Notes: generated from the sequence alone by a model not told the origin. A stretch of DNA of 64,000 nucleotides from Nodosilinea sp. P-1105 (GCF_012911975.1 NZ_SMDQ01000001.1:124001-188000); one strand, 5' to 3'; counted from the stretch's first letter, positions 40,183 to 48,913 are shown. Made by a program: numbers and translations.

Positions 40183-43100
40183 ATGAACCTCTCCGGCTGG
40201 TCTATCCGACGTCCCATTCCAATCATCGTCCTCTTTCTGGTGCTGACCCTGGCCGGGTTGGTGTCCTTTGGGCGGTTGGGCATCGACGAAAACCCGAACA
40301 TTGAGTTTCCGGCCATTACTGTCACCGTCACCCAGACCGGGGCGGGGCCAGAGGAACTAGAGAACCAGGTCACCCGGCCGATCGAAGATGCGGTGTCAGG
40401 GCTGGGGGACATTGACGAGATTCGCTCTACGGTGAGGGATGGGTCATCTACAACGGTGATTTCGTTCGTGCTGGGGACCAATGTGGACCGGGCCACCAAC
40501 GATGTGCGGGACGCGGTCACTCGCATTCGCCAGGACTTGCCGGGGGGGATTCAAGAGCCGGTGATTCAGCGGCTGGAGTTTGGTGGCGGCGTGGTGATGA
40601 CCTACGCTGTGAATTCCTCCCAGCGCTCTGTGGAGGAGCTCAGTGACCTGGTGGATCGCACCATTAGCCAGGAAATTCTGACGGTACCGGGGGTAGCGCG
40701 GGTGGACCGGGTGGGGGGGGTTGACCCGGAAGTTCGCGTTGACCTGGACCCGGAGCAGCTGGACGCCCTGGGCATTACCGCCACCCAGGTGAATGATCAG
40801 ATTCGTGCCCTCAACATCAATTTGCCCAGCGGGCGGGCCACCCTGGGGGGCCAAGAGCAGAGCTTTCGCACCCTGGGCAGTGCTGAGACCGTGGAAGCCC
40901 TGCAATCGGCAAGAGTCACCCTACCGAGTGGCACGACGGTTCCTATCACCAGTCTGGGGCAGGTTGACCTGGGCTATGCCGAGGCGCGCCAGGCCGCCCA
41001 GCTCAGCAATCAGCCGGTGGTGGCCTTTCAGATTTTCCGCAGCACGGGCAGCATTCTGGTGTCGGTGGAGGACGGAGTAATAGCGGCGGTAGAACGGCTG
41101 AATCAAACCCTGCCCGAGGACATCGATATCGAGCTGATCTTCACCCGGGCCACAGACATTCGTGACTCCTACCAGGCCTCCATCAACGCTCTGATCCTGG
41201 GCTGTATCCTGGCGGTGGTGGTGGTGGGCTGCTTTCTGCGGGACTGGCGAGCGACGCTAATTACGGCCACGGCGCTGCCCCTGTCGATTATCCCGACCTT
41301 TCTGGTGCTGCGCTGGTTTGACTACACCCTTAATAGCATGACCCTGCTGGCCCTGACCCTGGCCGTAGGGAATTTGGTCGACGATGCGATCGTGGAAATT
41401 GAGAATGTGGAGCGCCACATTCGCATGGGTAAGCGGCCTTTCCAGGCGGCCCTGGATTCCACGGCAGAGGTGGGCCTGGCGGTGTTGACCACCACCGCCA
41501 CCATCGTGGCCGTGTTCTTGCCGGTAGCGTTTATGGGCGGGGTGCCGGGACAGTTCTTCCAACCCTTTGGGGTGACGGTGGCCACGGCGACGATTTTCTC
41601 TACGGTGGTGGCCCGACTGGTGACACCGATGATGGCTGCCTATTTGCTCAAATCTAAACCCCGCACCATCCAGGCCGGGGAATCAATGGAGGCCTTTAGC
41701 GGCAGACCAGGGCCGTACCGGGGTCTCCTGGGCTGGGCCTTGCGGCACCGGGGGCTGACCCTGGCGATCGCCCTGGTGTTCTTCATCGGCAGTCTGCGGC
41801 TGGTGCCCTTCATCCCCACTAACTTGTTTGACGCCAGCGATGCCGGTCTGTCCACCATCACCGTGGAACTACCGCCCGGGGCTACCCTGGCCGATACCCA
41901 GCAGGTCACCACCCGGCTGACTGAAGAACTGCTGGCTAATCCGGCGGTGGATGCGGTGCTGGCTACAGAGGGTGGCGAGGACGGCGTTAACCGGGCCACG
42001 GTCTTCGCCCGTCTGTTGCCCCGCAATCAGCGGGATGTTTCCCAGAACCAGTTTGAGCAGCAGATTCGTCCTCTGTTTGCCGAAGTCCCTGGGGCTCGCA
42101 TCACCTTCCAGAGCCAGGGGGCAGGGGGTGAAAGCCAGGACCTGACCGTGGTGCTGAAGAGTGATGACCCAGTGGCCCTGCGTCAGGTGTCGGACTCACT
42201 GACGCGGGAGATGCGGCAAGTTCCGGGGTTGGTGGATGTCAGCTCCACCGCCAGCCTGGTGCGGCCCGAGGTACAAATCGTGCCGGATATAGAGCGGGCA
42301 GCGGATTTGGGGGTGACCGTGCAGGCGATCGCCTCTACTGCTTCCCTGGCCACCCTGGGAGACAGCGATGCCAACCTGGCCGACTTTAACCTCGAAGACC
42401 GGCAAATCCCAATCCGGGTGCAAATCGACCCTGCTTTCCGCGACGACCCCACCCTGCTGGAGACCCTGCGGGTGCCCAGCCAGAATGGCCGCCTGGTGCC
42501 TTTGGCGGCCGTAGCTGACGTCCGCTTCGGCAGTGGCCCCGCCCAGATCGACCGCTTTGACCGGTCTCGCCAGGTCACTGTGGGGGGCAACCTGGTGGAT
42601 ATTACCCTGGGCCAGGCCATGGCCCTGGTGGATGACCTGCCCACCATGCAAAATCTGCCCGCCAGCGTTACCCAACAACCTGCCGGGGAAGCCGAGATCA
42701 TGCGGGATATCTTTAGTCGCTTTGCCCTGGCCCTGGGCACAGCGGTGCTAATGATCTTTGCGGTGCTGGTGCTGCTGTACAACAGTTTTATCTACCCGGT
42801 GGCGGTAATGGCGGCCCTGCCCCTATCTGTGGGCGGGGCGCTGATGGGTCTGCTGATTTTCCAAAAGCCCCTGGGTCTGTTTGCCCTGATCGGCATTGTG
42901 CTGCTGATGGGCCTGGTGACCAAAAATGCGATTCTGCTGGTGGACTATGCCCTGATGGCCAAGCAGCAGGGCAAATCCCGTAAGACAGCGGTGATGGAAG
43001 CTGGGGTGACCCGCCTGCGCCCGATTCTGATGACCTCCATTTCCACCATGGCCGGGATGGTGCCCATTGCCCTGGAACTGGGGGCCGGAGGGGAAACCCG

Positions 43101-43305
43101 CAGCCCCATGGCGATCGCGGTGATCGGCGGCTTTACCACTTCTACCCTGCTGACCCTGGTGGTGGTGCCGGTGCTATTTACGTATATTGACCGGGCCAAT
43201 GGGGCGATCGCCAAGCTTTTCGATGGTCTGACCGGCCAAGATTCTGGCTCCCCCCCGCCGCCGCCCCCAGAGCCTGCGACGAAGGAATATACCCTGAGCA
43301 AATAG
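40183..43305 (+). CDS. RND efflux transporter permease
   Basis: A 1040-residue proton-driven pump of the AcrB/HAE1-like group. N-terminal MNLSGWSIRRPIPIIVLFLVLTLAGL begins the first of about twelve membrane helices. TM4 contains the proton-relay Asp pair in GNLVDDAIVEIENVERH, and two large periplasmic loops follow TM1 and TM7. The C-terminal half repeats the fold, with GLVTKNAILLVDYAL and the tail GSPPPPPPEPATK, which is Pro-rich and cytoplasmic. It exports hydrophobic compounds or metals; the substrate cannot be read from the sequence. It starts with ATG at 40183 after the repeat-filled spacer. Confidence 0.95.
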   Translation: MNLSGWSIRRPIPIIVLFLVLTLAGLVSFGRLGIDENPNIEFPAITVTVTQTGAGPEELENQVTRPIEDAVSGLGDIDEIRSTVRDGSSTTVISFVLGTNVDRATNDVRDAVTRIRQDLPGGIQEPVIQRLEFGGGVVMTYAVNSSQRSVEELSDLVDRTISQEILTVPGVARVDRVGGVDPEVRVDLDPEQLDALGITATQVNDQIRALNINLPSGRATLGGQEQSFRTLGSAETVEALQSARVTLPSGTTVPITSLGQVDLGYAEARQAAQLSNQPVVAFQIFRSTGSILVSVEDGVIAAVERLNQTLPEDIDIELIFTRATDIRDSYQASINALILGCILAVVVVGCFLRDWRATLITATALPLSIIPTFLVLRWFDYTLNSMTLLALTLAVGNLVDDAIVEIENVERHIRMGKRPFQAALDSTAEVGLAVLTTTATIVAVFLPVAFMGGVPGQFFQPFGVTVATATIFSTVVARLVTPMMAAYLLKSKPRTIQAGESMEAFSGRPGPYRGLLGWALRHRGLTLAIALVFFIGSLRLVPFIPTNLFDASDAGLSTITVELPPGATLADTQQVTTRLTEELLANPAVDAVLATEGGEDGVNRATVFARLLPRNQRDVSQNQFEQQIRPLFAEVPGARITFQSQGAGGESQDLTVVLKSDDPVALRQVSDSLTREMRQVPGLVDVSSTASLVRPEVQIVPDIERAADLGVTVQAIASTASLATLGDSDANLADFNLEDRQIPIRVQIDPAFRDDPTLLETLRVPSQNGRLVPLAAVADVRFGSGPAQIDRFDRSRQVTVGGNLVDITLGQAMALVDDLPTMQNLPASVTQQPAGEAEIMRDIFSRFALALGTAVLMIFAVLVLLYNSFIYPVAVMAALPLSVGGALMGLLIFQKPLGLFALIGIVLLMGLVTKNAILLVDYALMAKQQGKSRKTAVMEAGVTRLRPILMTSISTMAGMVPIALELGAGGETRSPMAIAVIGGFTTSTLLTLVVVPVLFTYIDRANGAIAKLFDGLTGQDSGSPPPPPPEPATKEYTLSK

Positions 43306-43410
43306 CGGCCCAGGCCGTATAATGGGGAAGCGAGTTTTGAGTACTGAGTTTTGAGTTCGGGCGGCAATCCTAATTCAAAACTTAAAATTTACAGCTCAAA
43401 ATTTCTCCCT

Positions 43411-43482
43411 GCGGGTGTAGTTCAGTGGTAGAACGTCAGCTTCCCAAGCTGAATGTCGTGAGTTCGAGTCTCATCACCCGCT
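43411..43482 (+). tRNA. tRNA-Gly (anticodon CCC)
   Basis: A 72-base cloverleaf. Acceptor GCGGGTG (43411-43417) pairs with CACCCGC (43475-43481). The D arm is GTTC...GAAC, the anticodon stem is TCAGC/GCTGA with loop TTCCCAA giving anticodon CCC, and the T arm GTGAG/CTCAT has loop TTCGAGT. CCA is not encoded. A 15-bp hairpin follows, and beyond it lies a broken integrase, consistent with past integration at this tRNA. Confidence 0.95.
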
Positions 43483-43490
43483 TTAATCTG

Positions 43491-43524
43491 AAGAGCCCTG
43501 GAAACATTTGTTTCCAGGGCTCTT
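43491..43524 (+). terminator. 15-bp perfect hairpin after tRNA-Gly
   Basis: AAGAGCCCTGGAAAC (43491-43505) pairs perfectly with GTTTCCAGGGCTCTT (43510-43524) around a 4-base ATTT loop. It probably ends or protects the tRNA transcript. The T-tract is weak. Confidence 0.7.
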
Positions 43525-43682
43525 AAAGTTCTTGATGGAACTCGTCAACCCTCAAAATCGTCGAAAATTGGGGTAAGCGTTAGGTCATTTTGCACCACTT
43601 TAAGCCCATTATTGGGGTAAGTTTGGGGTAGAGTCGAGATGGCCAAAAGCAGTACACATGCATTAATTTTGCGGAGATGCCC

Positions 43683-44013
43683 ATGACTAGCTCCCCTAAG
43701 AAACGCAAAGCATCCAAAAGCATCCAAGGGAACCGTTCAGGTCAAGTCGTCAAATAACCGCTTGCAACTGGTTTCCTCCTATGGCGGGCAGCGTCACTAC
43801 CTAAGCCTTGAGCTGCCTGACACGGTCATTAATCGAAGGATTGTCGAGGCCAAGGCAAAGCTTATAGAAGCTGATATGGCTTTCGATAGGTTGAATCCGT
43901 ATCCGTTTCTTGGTGTGGCTGGCAAGCTCAAAAAACCTAAGTCAGTAGCGACAGATGGACTGAATGACATCAATCCGTTTTCGTTACAGGAGCGAGATGC
44001 CATTATTCAAGCT
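43683..44013 (+). pseudogene. Tyrosine integrase remnant (frameshifted, internally deleted)
   Basis: The ATG at 43683 has a GGAG site and begins MTSSPKKRKASKS, then runs out of frame at TAA after about 24 codons. A shift of one base gives GTVQVKSSNNRLQLVSSYGG and RHYLSLELPDTVINRR, the arm-binding N-terminus of cyanobacterial phage-type integrases. The cause is visible: AGCATCCAAA is duplicated in tandem (43709-43728), adding 10 bases. The frame then jumps from DRLNPY to PFLGVAGKLKKPKS and DINPFSLQERDAIIQA, segments that lie much further along in intact integrases, so the core-binding domain is deleted. The catalytic domain is missing and replaced by transposase sequence. It is non-functional. 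Confidence 0.8.
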
Positions 44014-44633
44014 CTGGAGCGAACCATGCCCAATCTGGAGATGAATCCAGGGCGCTGTGAAAAGGTCGAGTTTGAGTACATCCGTCATGGCACCCAGACC
44101 TTAATTGCCTTGCTGAATGTCGCGACCGAACAGATCGACCAGGCCAGCGTCGGGGATGCCCGGACGGAGGCTGATTTAGATGTTCATCTCAAAGCCCTCC
44201 TTGGCCCAGCACCCACCGCCCCAAAAATTCACCTCGTGATGGATTGTCTCAACACCCATCAATCCGAGTCCTTGGTGCGCTTAGTCGCTGAACTTGAACC
44301 TGAGCCCATTGAGCTAGGCGAAAAGGGTAAATCGGGCATCCTGGCCTCAATGGCCACTCGCTCGGATTTCTTGCAAGACCCCTCCCATCGGCTGGTCGTG
44401 CATTTCACCCCTAAACAGTGCTCCTGGCTCAATCAAATCGAAGTCTGGTTCAGCATCCTGGTGCACAAACTCCTACGCCGCTCTAGCTTCACCAGTCAGG
44501 CTGACCTCAAAGCCAAGATCCTCGCCTTCGTAGACTACTTTAATCGCACCTTGGCCAAGCCCTTCAAGTGGAATTATACCGGTAAGCCCTTAGTCTCGTG
44601 AATGATAGACTCATTTCTGCCTTAGAGTACTAG
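44008..44633 (+). mobile_element. Truncated IS630-family element (transposase 3' part and right end)
   Basis: From about 44008 the frame reads LERTMPNLEMNPGRCEKVEF, EYIRHGTQTLIALLNVAT, HLVMDCLNTHQSES (second catalytic Asp), GEKGKSGILASMATR, FTPKQCSWLNQIEVWFSIL (third catalytic residue, Glu) and FVDYFNRTLAKPFKWNYTG, stopping at 44601. These are the conserved blocks of IS630-type DDE transposases. The first catalytic Asp and everything before it are missing, so it is inactive. It is fused in frame to the integrase remnant; the join falls in IQALER, which both partners could share. TTTCTGCCTTAGAGTACTAG at 44614-44633 is the probable right terminal repeat, because the same end bounds the MITE at 59034-59129. 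Confidence 0.8.
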
Positions 44634-44916
44634 TCATGGAAATGACATGGGCTTGACATGATTTTGTCAACTGAATTGACTAATATATATTGGACAAATT
44701 TCGCAATCACTAAACCCATGGGTTAGTTAATAGCTTTTACGAAGCAGTGGATCCTCAATGGTAGCAGTCTAATGTTAACCTGGTTGAGTACTCAGGCGCT
44801 GGGTGTTTTAACCAAGACACTTGCCCTGAGATAGATATTTACTGCTCTGAAATCGCCTAGAGTAGGTACGCGAAAGCTTGTTTTGTGATGTCAGATGACG
44901 TATTGGAGTATTCAAA

Positions 44917-45093
44917 ATGCGAATGAAGCTTTGGGCTACATTGCCTGTTTTAATTAGTCTGTCTGTGCTTGGGGTAGCTTGTGATGGTGGTGGCGACATG
45001 GCTCCCCCTCCGGAAGAAGCACCCCCGACTGAGCCGATGGAAACCCCTGAAGACCCAGCTGACCCGGCTGACCCAGGCGGCGAAACCCCATAG
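44917..45093 (+). CDS. Small putative lipoprotein
   Basis: A 58-residue frame: a basic start (MRMK), a hydrophobic stretch (LWATLPVLISLSVLGVA), then Cys22 followed by DGGGDM and a Pro/Glu/Asp-rich tail (APPPEEAPPTEPMETPEDPADPADPGGETP). This is the layout of a bacterial lipoprotein with a short acidic, disordered mature part. The lipobox is slightly unusual (Gly at -3). GGAG lies 9 bases before the ATG, and a strong hairpin follows the stop. Similar tiny lipoproteins are common in cyanobacteria; no function is known. Confidence 0.72.
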   Translation: MRMKLWATLPVLISLSVLGVACDGGGDMAPPPEEAPPTEPMETPEDPADPADPGGETP

Positions 45094-45122
45094 GTAGCAG
45101 ATAGACCGGTGAATAGATTCGG

Positions 45123-45171
45123 TGCATTTGGCTAGTCGTGGTAGATCTACCTGAGACAACAGCCAAATGTA
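45123..45171. terminator. Hairpin between convergent lipoprotein and cupredoxin genes
   Basis: An outer stem TGCATTTGGCT (45123-45133) with AGCCAAATGTA (45161-45171) encloses the perfect palindrome GGTAGATCTACC (45140-45151). An ACCGGT word lies at each outer side. It has no clear T-tract, but lies exactly where two transcripts meet. Confidence 0.6.
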
Positions 45172-45215
45172 CCGGTCATAGTGTCTACACTGAGCCGATT
45201 GAAGTACCTGACCAG

Positions 45216-45707
45216 TTACCCTTGAATGGTAATCTGGCCGGTCATACCGGCTTCGGCATGGCCAGGAATTGTACAACGTAAGTCATATTGGCCAGGTCTT
45301 TGGGGAACAAATACCCATTCTGCCCTAGCCCCAGGCTTCAGTTCCAGTTCGTGGATGGCCCCTTTAACTTCGACCCCAGCCGCCTCAACTTTTTGGGTCC
45401 AAATGCCGTCAGCAAAATCTTTAGCGGTAAAGTAATGCTTTTGATCGCTCGGGTTATCTAGCACCAACTTGTAGCGCTGCCCTGTTGTAAAGTCGAACTG
45501 GTTGGGCTGAAAGACGAGCTGGCCGTCGGCAGCCCCTAAGTGAACCAAGACGGTTTCGGCGGGGGCTGAGGCCGCGATCGCCATTCCACCCCACCCTAAC
45601 CATCCCATCCAGACCACCAAACTGAGACTTAGGCCTAGGACCCAAAGGGGGCGGAGGATGTCTCTGAGAGTCAGCATGGCTATCCGTACCGTGTATTTTA
45701 ATGGCAT
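45216..45707 (-). CDS. Cupredoxin (plastocyanin-like copper protein)
   Basis: A 163-residue protein with a signal/anchor segment (LWVLGLSLSLVVWMGWLGWGGMAIAASA) and a mature domain of about 115 residues. Type 1 copper ligands are visible: H91 (KHYFTAKDF), C145, H150 and M155 in LRCTIPGHAEAGMTG (C-x4-H-x4-M). It is longer than plastocyanin and has a loop WTQKVEAAGVEVKGAIHELEL, so a separate periplasmic or lumenal cupredoxin is likely. It might carry electrons or handle copper. ATG at 45707; ATG at 45677 is an alternative start that would shorten the basic N-region. It lies 13 bp after the gene at 45721. Confidence 0.88.
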   Translation of the reverse strand: MPLKYTVRIAMLTLRDILRPLWVLGLSLSLVVWMGWLGWGGMAIAASAPAETVLVHLGAADGQLVFQPNQFDFTTGQRYKLVLDNPSDQKHYFTAKDFADGIWTQKVEAAGVEVKGAIHELELKPGARAEWVFVPQRPGQYDLRCTIPGHAEAGMTGQITIQG

Positions 45708-45720
45708 TTAATCGGAAAGC

Positions 45721-46176
45721 TTAATCTAAAAAATTGCGATCGTCATCCAGGCAAGCATCCCAACTGGCCGATAGCACGTCAACGACCATGGCCTCAAAGG
45801 CCGCAGTATTAGCAGTGCGGGTTAAATGATCTTTCATCGGGTTTGACATGGGGATCAAACGCAACCGTCGATTATCTTGTACCAGGTCAAAATAACTCTG
45901 ATCAGCACCAGCTTTGCCAATTTCTAGAAAATCAAAGCTGTAAACGTTGATATAAAGGGTATGATTGGCGACGAGCGTAGCCTGCTGGCTGTCAGCAAAC
46001 ACCTCCATAACCAGCCCCTGGCCCTCAGCCATTACCCTATCGTCCTGTAAATGACGGTAGCTTACCTGGCTCAGGTCTTGCAGTAGTCTCAGCATGTCGT
46101 TTTTATTAACGACGACGCCAGTATCTACTAGACAAGGGGCCGGCATGCTCAAGTCACTAACACGCTCGTGATTCAT
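45721..46176 (-). CDS. Hypothetical cyanobacterial protein
   Basis: A 151-residue soluble protein with no recognised domain. It begins MNHERVSDLSMPAPCLVDTG and continues VVVNKNDMLRLLQDLSQVSYRHLQDDRVMAEGQGLVMEVFAD, with alternating strands (TLYINVYSFDFLEIG) and an acidic end (DACLDDDRNFLD). The even spread of hydrophobic residues suggests a compact alpha/beta fold. ATG at 46176 is chosen; a GTG five codons upstream is possible. It lies directly ahead of the cupredoxin gene and may be co-transcribed with it. Confidence 0.7.
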   Translation of the reverse strand: MNHERVSDLSMPAPCLVDTGVVVNKNDMLRLLQDLSQVSYRHLQDDRVMAEGQGLVMEVFADSQQATLVANHTLYINVYSFDFLEIGKAGADQSYFDLVQDNRRLRLIPMSNPMKDHLTRTANTAAFEAMVVDVLSASWDACLDDDRNFLD

Positions 46177-46405
46177 GGTGTTTTTAACCACGCTACGTCA
46201 GCTCAATAAGCCGGGCTGATAACCATTTTGTTGGTCACTTTTGTCCGTGCTGCTCTATATCCACGATACTCGATCTCGTAGGGAATGATCCGTTCAGGAT
46301 TGACCTGGTTGTTCTGTAAAGTGGGTCTATTTGTGGCAAATCCTCTCGGCATAAGCCTTTTGACCCAGAAATTCAAATCTGCGGAATTTCTCTAAGAGGT
46401 ATTGT

Positions 46406-47254
46406 ATGGCTGACCAGTCACCCTCAGAGTCGGGGGCACGGGCAACTTCGGATGGAGCGGCTATGGAACGACCACCTCAGCCCCCAAGACCTAGCCTGGG
46501 GGCTCGGTTGGGGGGAGCCATTTTGTTCTACACCCGTTTACCGCTGCCCCGCTGGTGGCCGCCACAGTTTGAGGGAATTGCCGCGTTAGCGCCGACCGTG
46601 GGGTTAGGGCTGGGGGCATGTCTGGCCCTAGGGATTGTGGGGTTGGCCGGCTTAGGGATGCCGAGCCTAACCCGCAGTGCACTGGTGGTGGGGCTATGGC
46701 TGTGGCTGACTGCTGGGCTACACTTGGATGGTGCCATGGATACCGCAGATGGCCTGGCTGTTCTTGACCCCCGGCGACGGCTGACGGTGATGGCTGACAG
46801 TCATACGGGGGCCTTTGGGGTGATGGTGGCGATCGCTATTTTGGGCTTAAAGACAGTTGCCCTGGCAGAGCTCGATCAGGCAGGGCCATGGTTGTTGGTG
46901 GCGGCGCCCCTGTGGGGGCGCTGGGGGCAGTTGCTAGCGATCGCCCGTTACCCCTATCTCAAAGCCCAAGGCAAGGGCGCCCTACACCGCCAGTTCCTGC
47001 GCCTACCGCACGACCTATGGCTAGGAACACTGCCCCTGTTAGGGTTTTATGGGCTGTGGTTCGGTAGCTGGGCCCTGGGGTACCCTGTCGCCAGCCTTTC
47101 CCTGGGGCTGGTCAGCTTCGGGGGCGGCGCTGGGCTAGCCTGGTTGACTGGATACTGGCTCTACCGTCGTCTGGGGGGCCATACCGGTGACACCTACGGG
47201 GCCGTGGTGGAGTGGACCGAGGCCCTGGTGCTGGGTTTGGCCACGGTTCTGTAG
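46406..47254 (+). CDS. cobS: Adenosylcobinamide-GDP ribazoletransferase
   Basis: A 282-residue integral membrane enzyme that joins adenosylcobinamide-GDP to alpha-ribazole, the last assembly step of the cobalamin (here probably pseudocobalamin) nucleotide loop. The N-terminal 30 residues are polar; then GGAILFYTRLPLP, the metal-binding HLDGAMDTADGLA, DSHTGAFGVMV and several membrane helices. AGAGG lies 6 bases before the ATG. No other cobalamin gene or cobalamin riboswitch is visible, so it is an isolated copy. Confidence 0.94.
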   Translation: MADQSPSESGARATSDGAAMERPPQPPRPSLGARLGGAILFYTRLPLPRWWPPQFEGIAALAPTVGLGLGACLALGIVGLAGLGMPSLTRSALVVGLWLWLTAGLHLDGAMDTADGLAVLDPRRRLTVMADSHTGAFGVMVAIAILGLKTVALAELDQAGPWLLVAAPLWGRWGQLLAIARYPYLKAQGKGALHRQFLRLPHDLWLGTLPLLGFYGLWFGSWALGYPVASLSLGLVSFGGGAGLAWLTGYWLYRRLGGHTGDTYGAVVEWTEALVLGLATVL

Positions 47255-47279
47255 CTTATGGCTTAGTCAACAAAGGGTG

Positions 47280-47321
47280 AACGGTCTACGGTGAGCAGTC
47301 AACGGCTCACCTTAAACCGTT
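47280..47321. terminator. Two-part hairpin after cobS
   Basis: Nested stems AACGGT/ACCGTT (47280-47285 with 47316-47321) and GGTGAGC/GCTCACC (47290-47296 with 47305-47311), between the convergent cobS and zinc-ribbon genes. No strong T-tract. Confidence 0.55.
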
Positions 47322-47387
47322 TACCGCTCACCGTGAACCCTGCCAGTCCGACATCTTTAACTTGCTTGATAGAAACTTGATAGACCA

Positions 47388-47747
47388 CTAATTGCCGAGC
47401 AACACGAGGGCTAAACTGACCAGCAGCAACCCTGCCAACGCCACCGCCCCCCGGTGACGGCGCAACCATTCACTGACCTGTTGCCCTAGGGGTAGCGGGG
47501 GGAGCTCAGCCTCTAAGTCAGCATTCTGTGACCGGTAAAGGGTGCAGGTTTGGGCATGGGGCCGCTGGGGAAAGTTGCAGGTGTCATCGGCATCATAGCG
47601 ACAGGTGGCACAGAGGGACTGACTGTCGCGATCGCTGCGATGAAGGGGAATACCAGGATGTCCATGGGCTTTGAAGGTGAGCCCACAACTAGGGCACTGA
47701 ATGGTTGTTGATTCGATCGCCGTTTGACAGCGGGGGCACGATGGCAT
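47388..47747 (-). CDS. Zinc-ribbon membrane-anchored protein
   Basis: A 119-residue protein. An N-terminal zinc ribbon (CPRCQTAIESTTIQCPSCGL, four Cys) is followed by a second Cys cluster (LCATCRYDADDTCNFPQRPHAQTCTLY), a linker, and one C-terminal membrane helix (GAVALAGLLLVSLALVLLG) after basic LRRHR. So it is a tail-anchored protein with its metal-binding part in the cytoplasm. Such proteins are frequent in cyanobacteria, with no known role. ATG at 47747. Confidence 0.78.
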   Translation of the reverse strand: MPSCPRCQTAIESTTIQCPSCGLTFKAHGHPGIPLHRSDRDSQSLCATCRYDADDTCNFPQRPHAQTCTLYRSQNADLEAELPPLPLGQQVSEWLRRHRGAVALAGLLLVSLALVLLGN

Positions 47748-47820
47748 AGCACAATCTTCAGCAAAGGCAAGGAATTCGGTATAAGCGGGCGTTAACGTCA
47801 GCTCTCCCTTAGCCCTAGGG

Positions 47821-47857
47821 TAAACAAAAGCGGCATAGGATGGTTACCCTATACCGC
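47821..47857 (-). terminator. Terminator-like hairpin downstream of the RRM gene
   Basis: GCGGCATAGG (47830-47839) pairs with CCTATACCGC (47848-47857). On the minus strand the stem is followed by CTTTTGTTTA. It lies about 220 bp after the stop of the RNA-binding protein gene, so that message would have a long 3' tail. The rest of 47748-48080 shows no gene. Confidence 0.5.
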
Positions 47858-48080
47858 TGTATCGTATAGCTGAGCTATATAACTGCTATACCACCGCGAT
47901 TATTCTGTTGTACCAGCCTGCGATACCAGTACGTGGTGCCAGTTCGTTGCGCTAGTACCCTGGAGCATAAATTGCCCAACCTTTCTGGGTACCTAGCACC
48001 TGGAGTCTGACACCCTGATACCCTCAGTAACGGCGACGATAGTTCTGCCAGACCGCACTAGGTGATCGGCAATGAACAGT

Positions 48081-48401
48081 CTACCAGCGAGAAAACTCCC
48101 GACTGCCTCCATCGCGACTGCCCCCAAAACTGCCTCGGGAGCCACCAGAGCCGCGCTTTTCTTTGGGGCGAGCCTTGTTAACCCGTAGCTCGCGGCCCAT
48201 CCACTCAGCTCCGTCGAGCGCCTCAATGGCAGCGTCCTCGTCGGCTTCTTTCTCCATTTCGACAAAGGCAAATCCACGGGGACGACCGGTTTCTCGGTCG
48301 GTGGGTACTGTCACCCGGCTCACAGCCCCATACTCAGAGAAGACTTCGGTAATATCCCCTTCTGTAGCACTGTAGGCTAAGTTCCCTACATAAATCGACA
48401 T
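48081..48401 (-). CDS. RRM-domain RNA-binding protein (Rbp type)
   Basis: A 106-residue protein with one RNA recognition motif: RNP2 IYVGNL at residues 3-8 and RNP1 RGFAFVEM near residue 44, then ALDGAEWMGRELRVNKARPK and a Gly/Ser/Arg-rich tail (GSGGSRGSFGGSRDGGSREF). This is the cyanobacterial RbpA-like family, often induced by cold and linked to mRNA localisation or stability. A leader of about 210 bp between it and the next gene upstream (48402-48613) could hold a regulated 5' UTR, as is usual for such genes, but I see no defined element. Confidence 0.93.
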   Translation of the reverse strand: MSIYVGNLAYSATEGDITEVFSEYGAVSRVTVPTDRETGRPRGFAFVEMEKEADEDAAIEALDGAEWMGRELRVNKARPKEKRGSGGSRGSFGGSRDGGSREFSRW

Positions 48402-48613
48402 GGTACATCAACTCCAAATTAGACATGAAATGTAGACAAGTTCGATTCGGAGTGGTACACATCGATGACCCGTCGATTAACCGGGGGCTGAGATCAGACT
48501 GTGATTAACCAGTCTACCGAAAGCAAAACATGTTACCCGCTTACTCTAGCACAAGCATTCTAGACAGACATACTTCTGTAACACAGTGTCAGCAAGAGTT
48601 ATAGGCCCTAGCC

Positions 48614-48913
48614 CTAGCGTCTGCCATAGAATGAAACCTCTACATCAGCGCACCAACCGGCTGCCATGTTTTCGTAGAGGAAAACCCGCTCCACGCGATA
48701 ATAGACCCCGTCTCGAAAGACACAGTCACCAATCCGGGGAATAATCGGGTAGGTGGCAAACCAAAGCGCGTCTTTAATCGGGGCACTGGGGCTATTGCTC
48801 CGGGCCGCCAGATAAAAGACCTGGACTTTGTATCCCTTGCCTGCCGATACACTAGCCGTTGTACTGTCGCTGGGCTTGCTGCTCCCTTTGCTGGAAGATT
48901 TCTTGGTCGCCAC
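48614..48913 (-). CDS. Hypothetical protein downstream of cphA
   Basis: About 99 residues from a GTG at 48913: a Lys/Ser-rich start (VATKKSSSKGSSKPSDSTT), then a compact domain YKVQVFYLAARSNSPSAPIKDALWFATYP and RIGDCVFRDGVYYRVERVFLYENM, ending WCADVEVSFYGRR. An alternative TTG start at 48961 lies only 3 bp after the cphA stop. No family is recognised; the DGVYYRVERVFL strand pair suggests a small beta-rich fold. The close spacing to cphA suggests co-transcription. Confidence 0.6.
   Translation of the reverse strand: MATKKSSSKGSSKPSDSTTASVSAGKGYKVQVFYLAARSNSPSAPIKDALWFATYPIIPRIGDCVFRDGVYYRVERVFLYENMAAGWCADVEVSFYGRR

Noticed and set aside
40183-43305. Heavy-metal-specific RND pump
   Set aside because: The TM4 motif and lack of visible metal-binding Met/His clusters fit the HAE1-like drug/hydrophobe group better; the substrate is left open.
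43762-44601. A functional 279-residue transposase
   Set aside because: The first catalytic Asp is missing, and the first 80 residues belong to a different protein (integrase).
46192-46405. Possible cobalamin riboswitch upstream of cobS
   Set aside because: I looked for the B12-box and the conserved core and did not see them; the leader is only about 210 bp and AT-rich.
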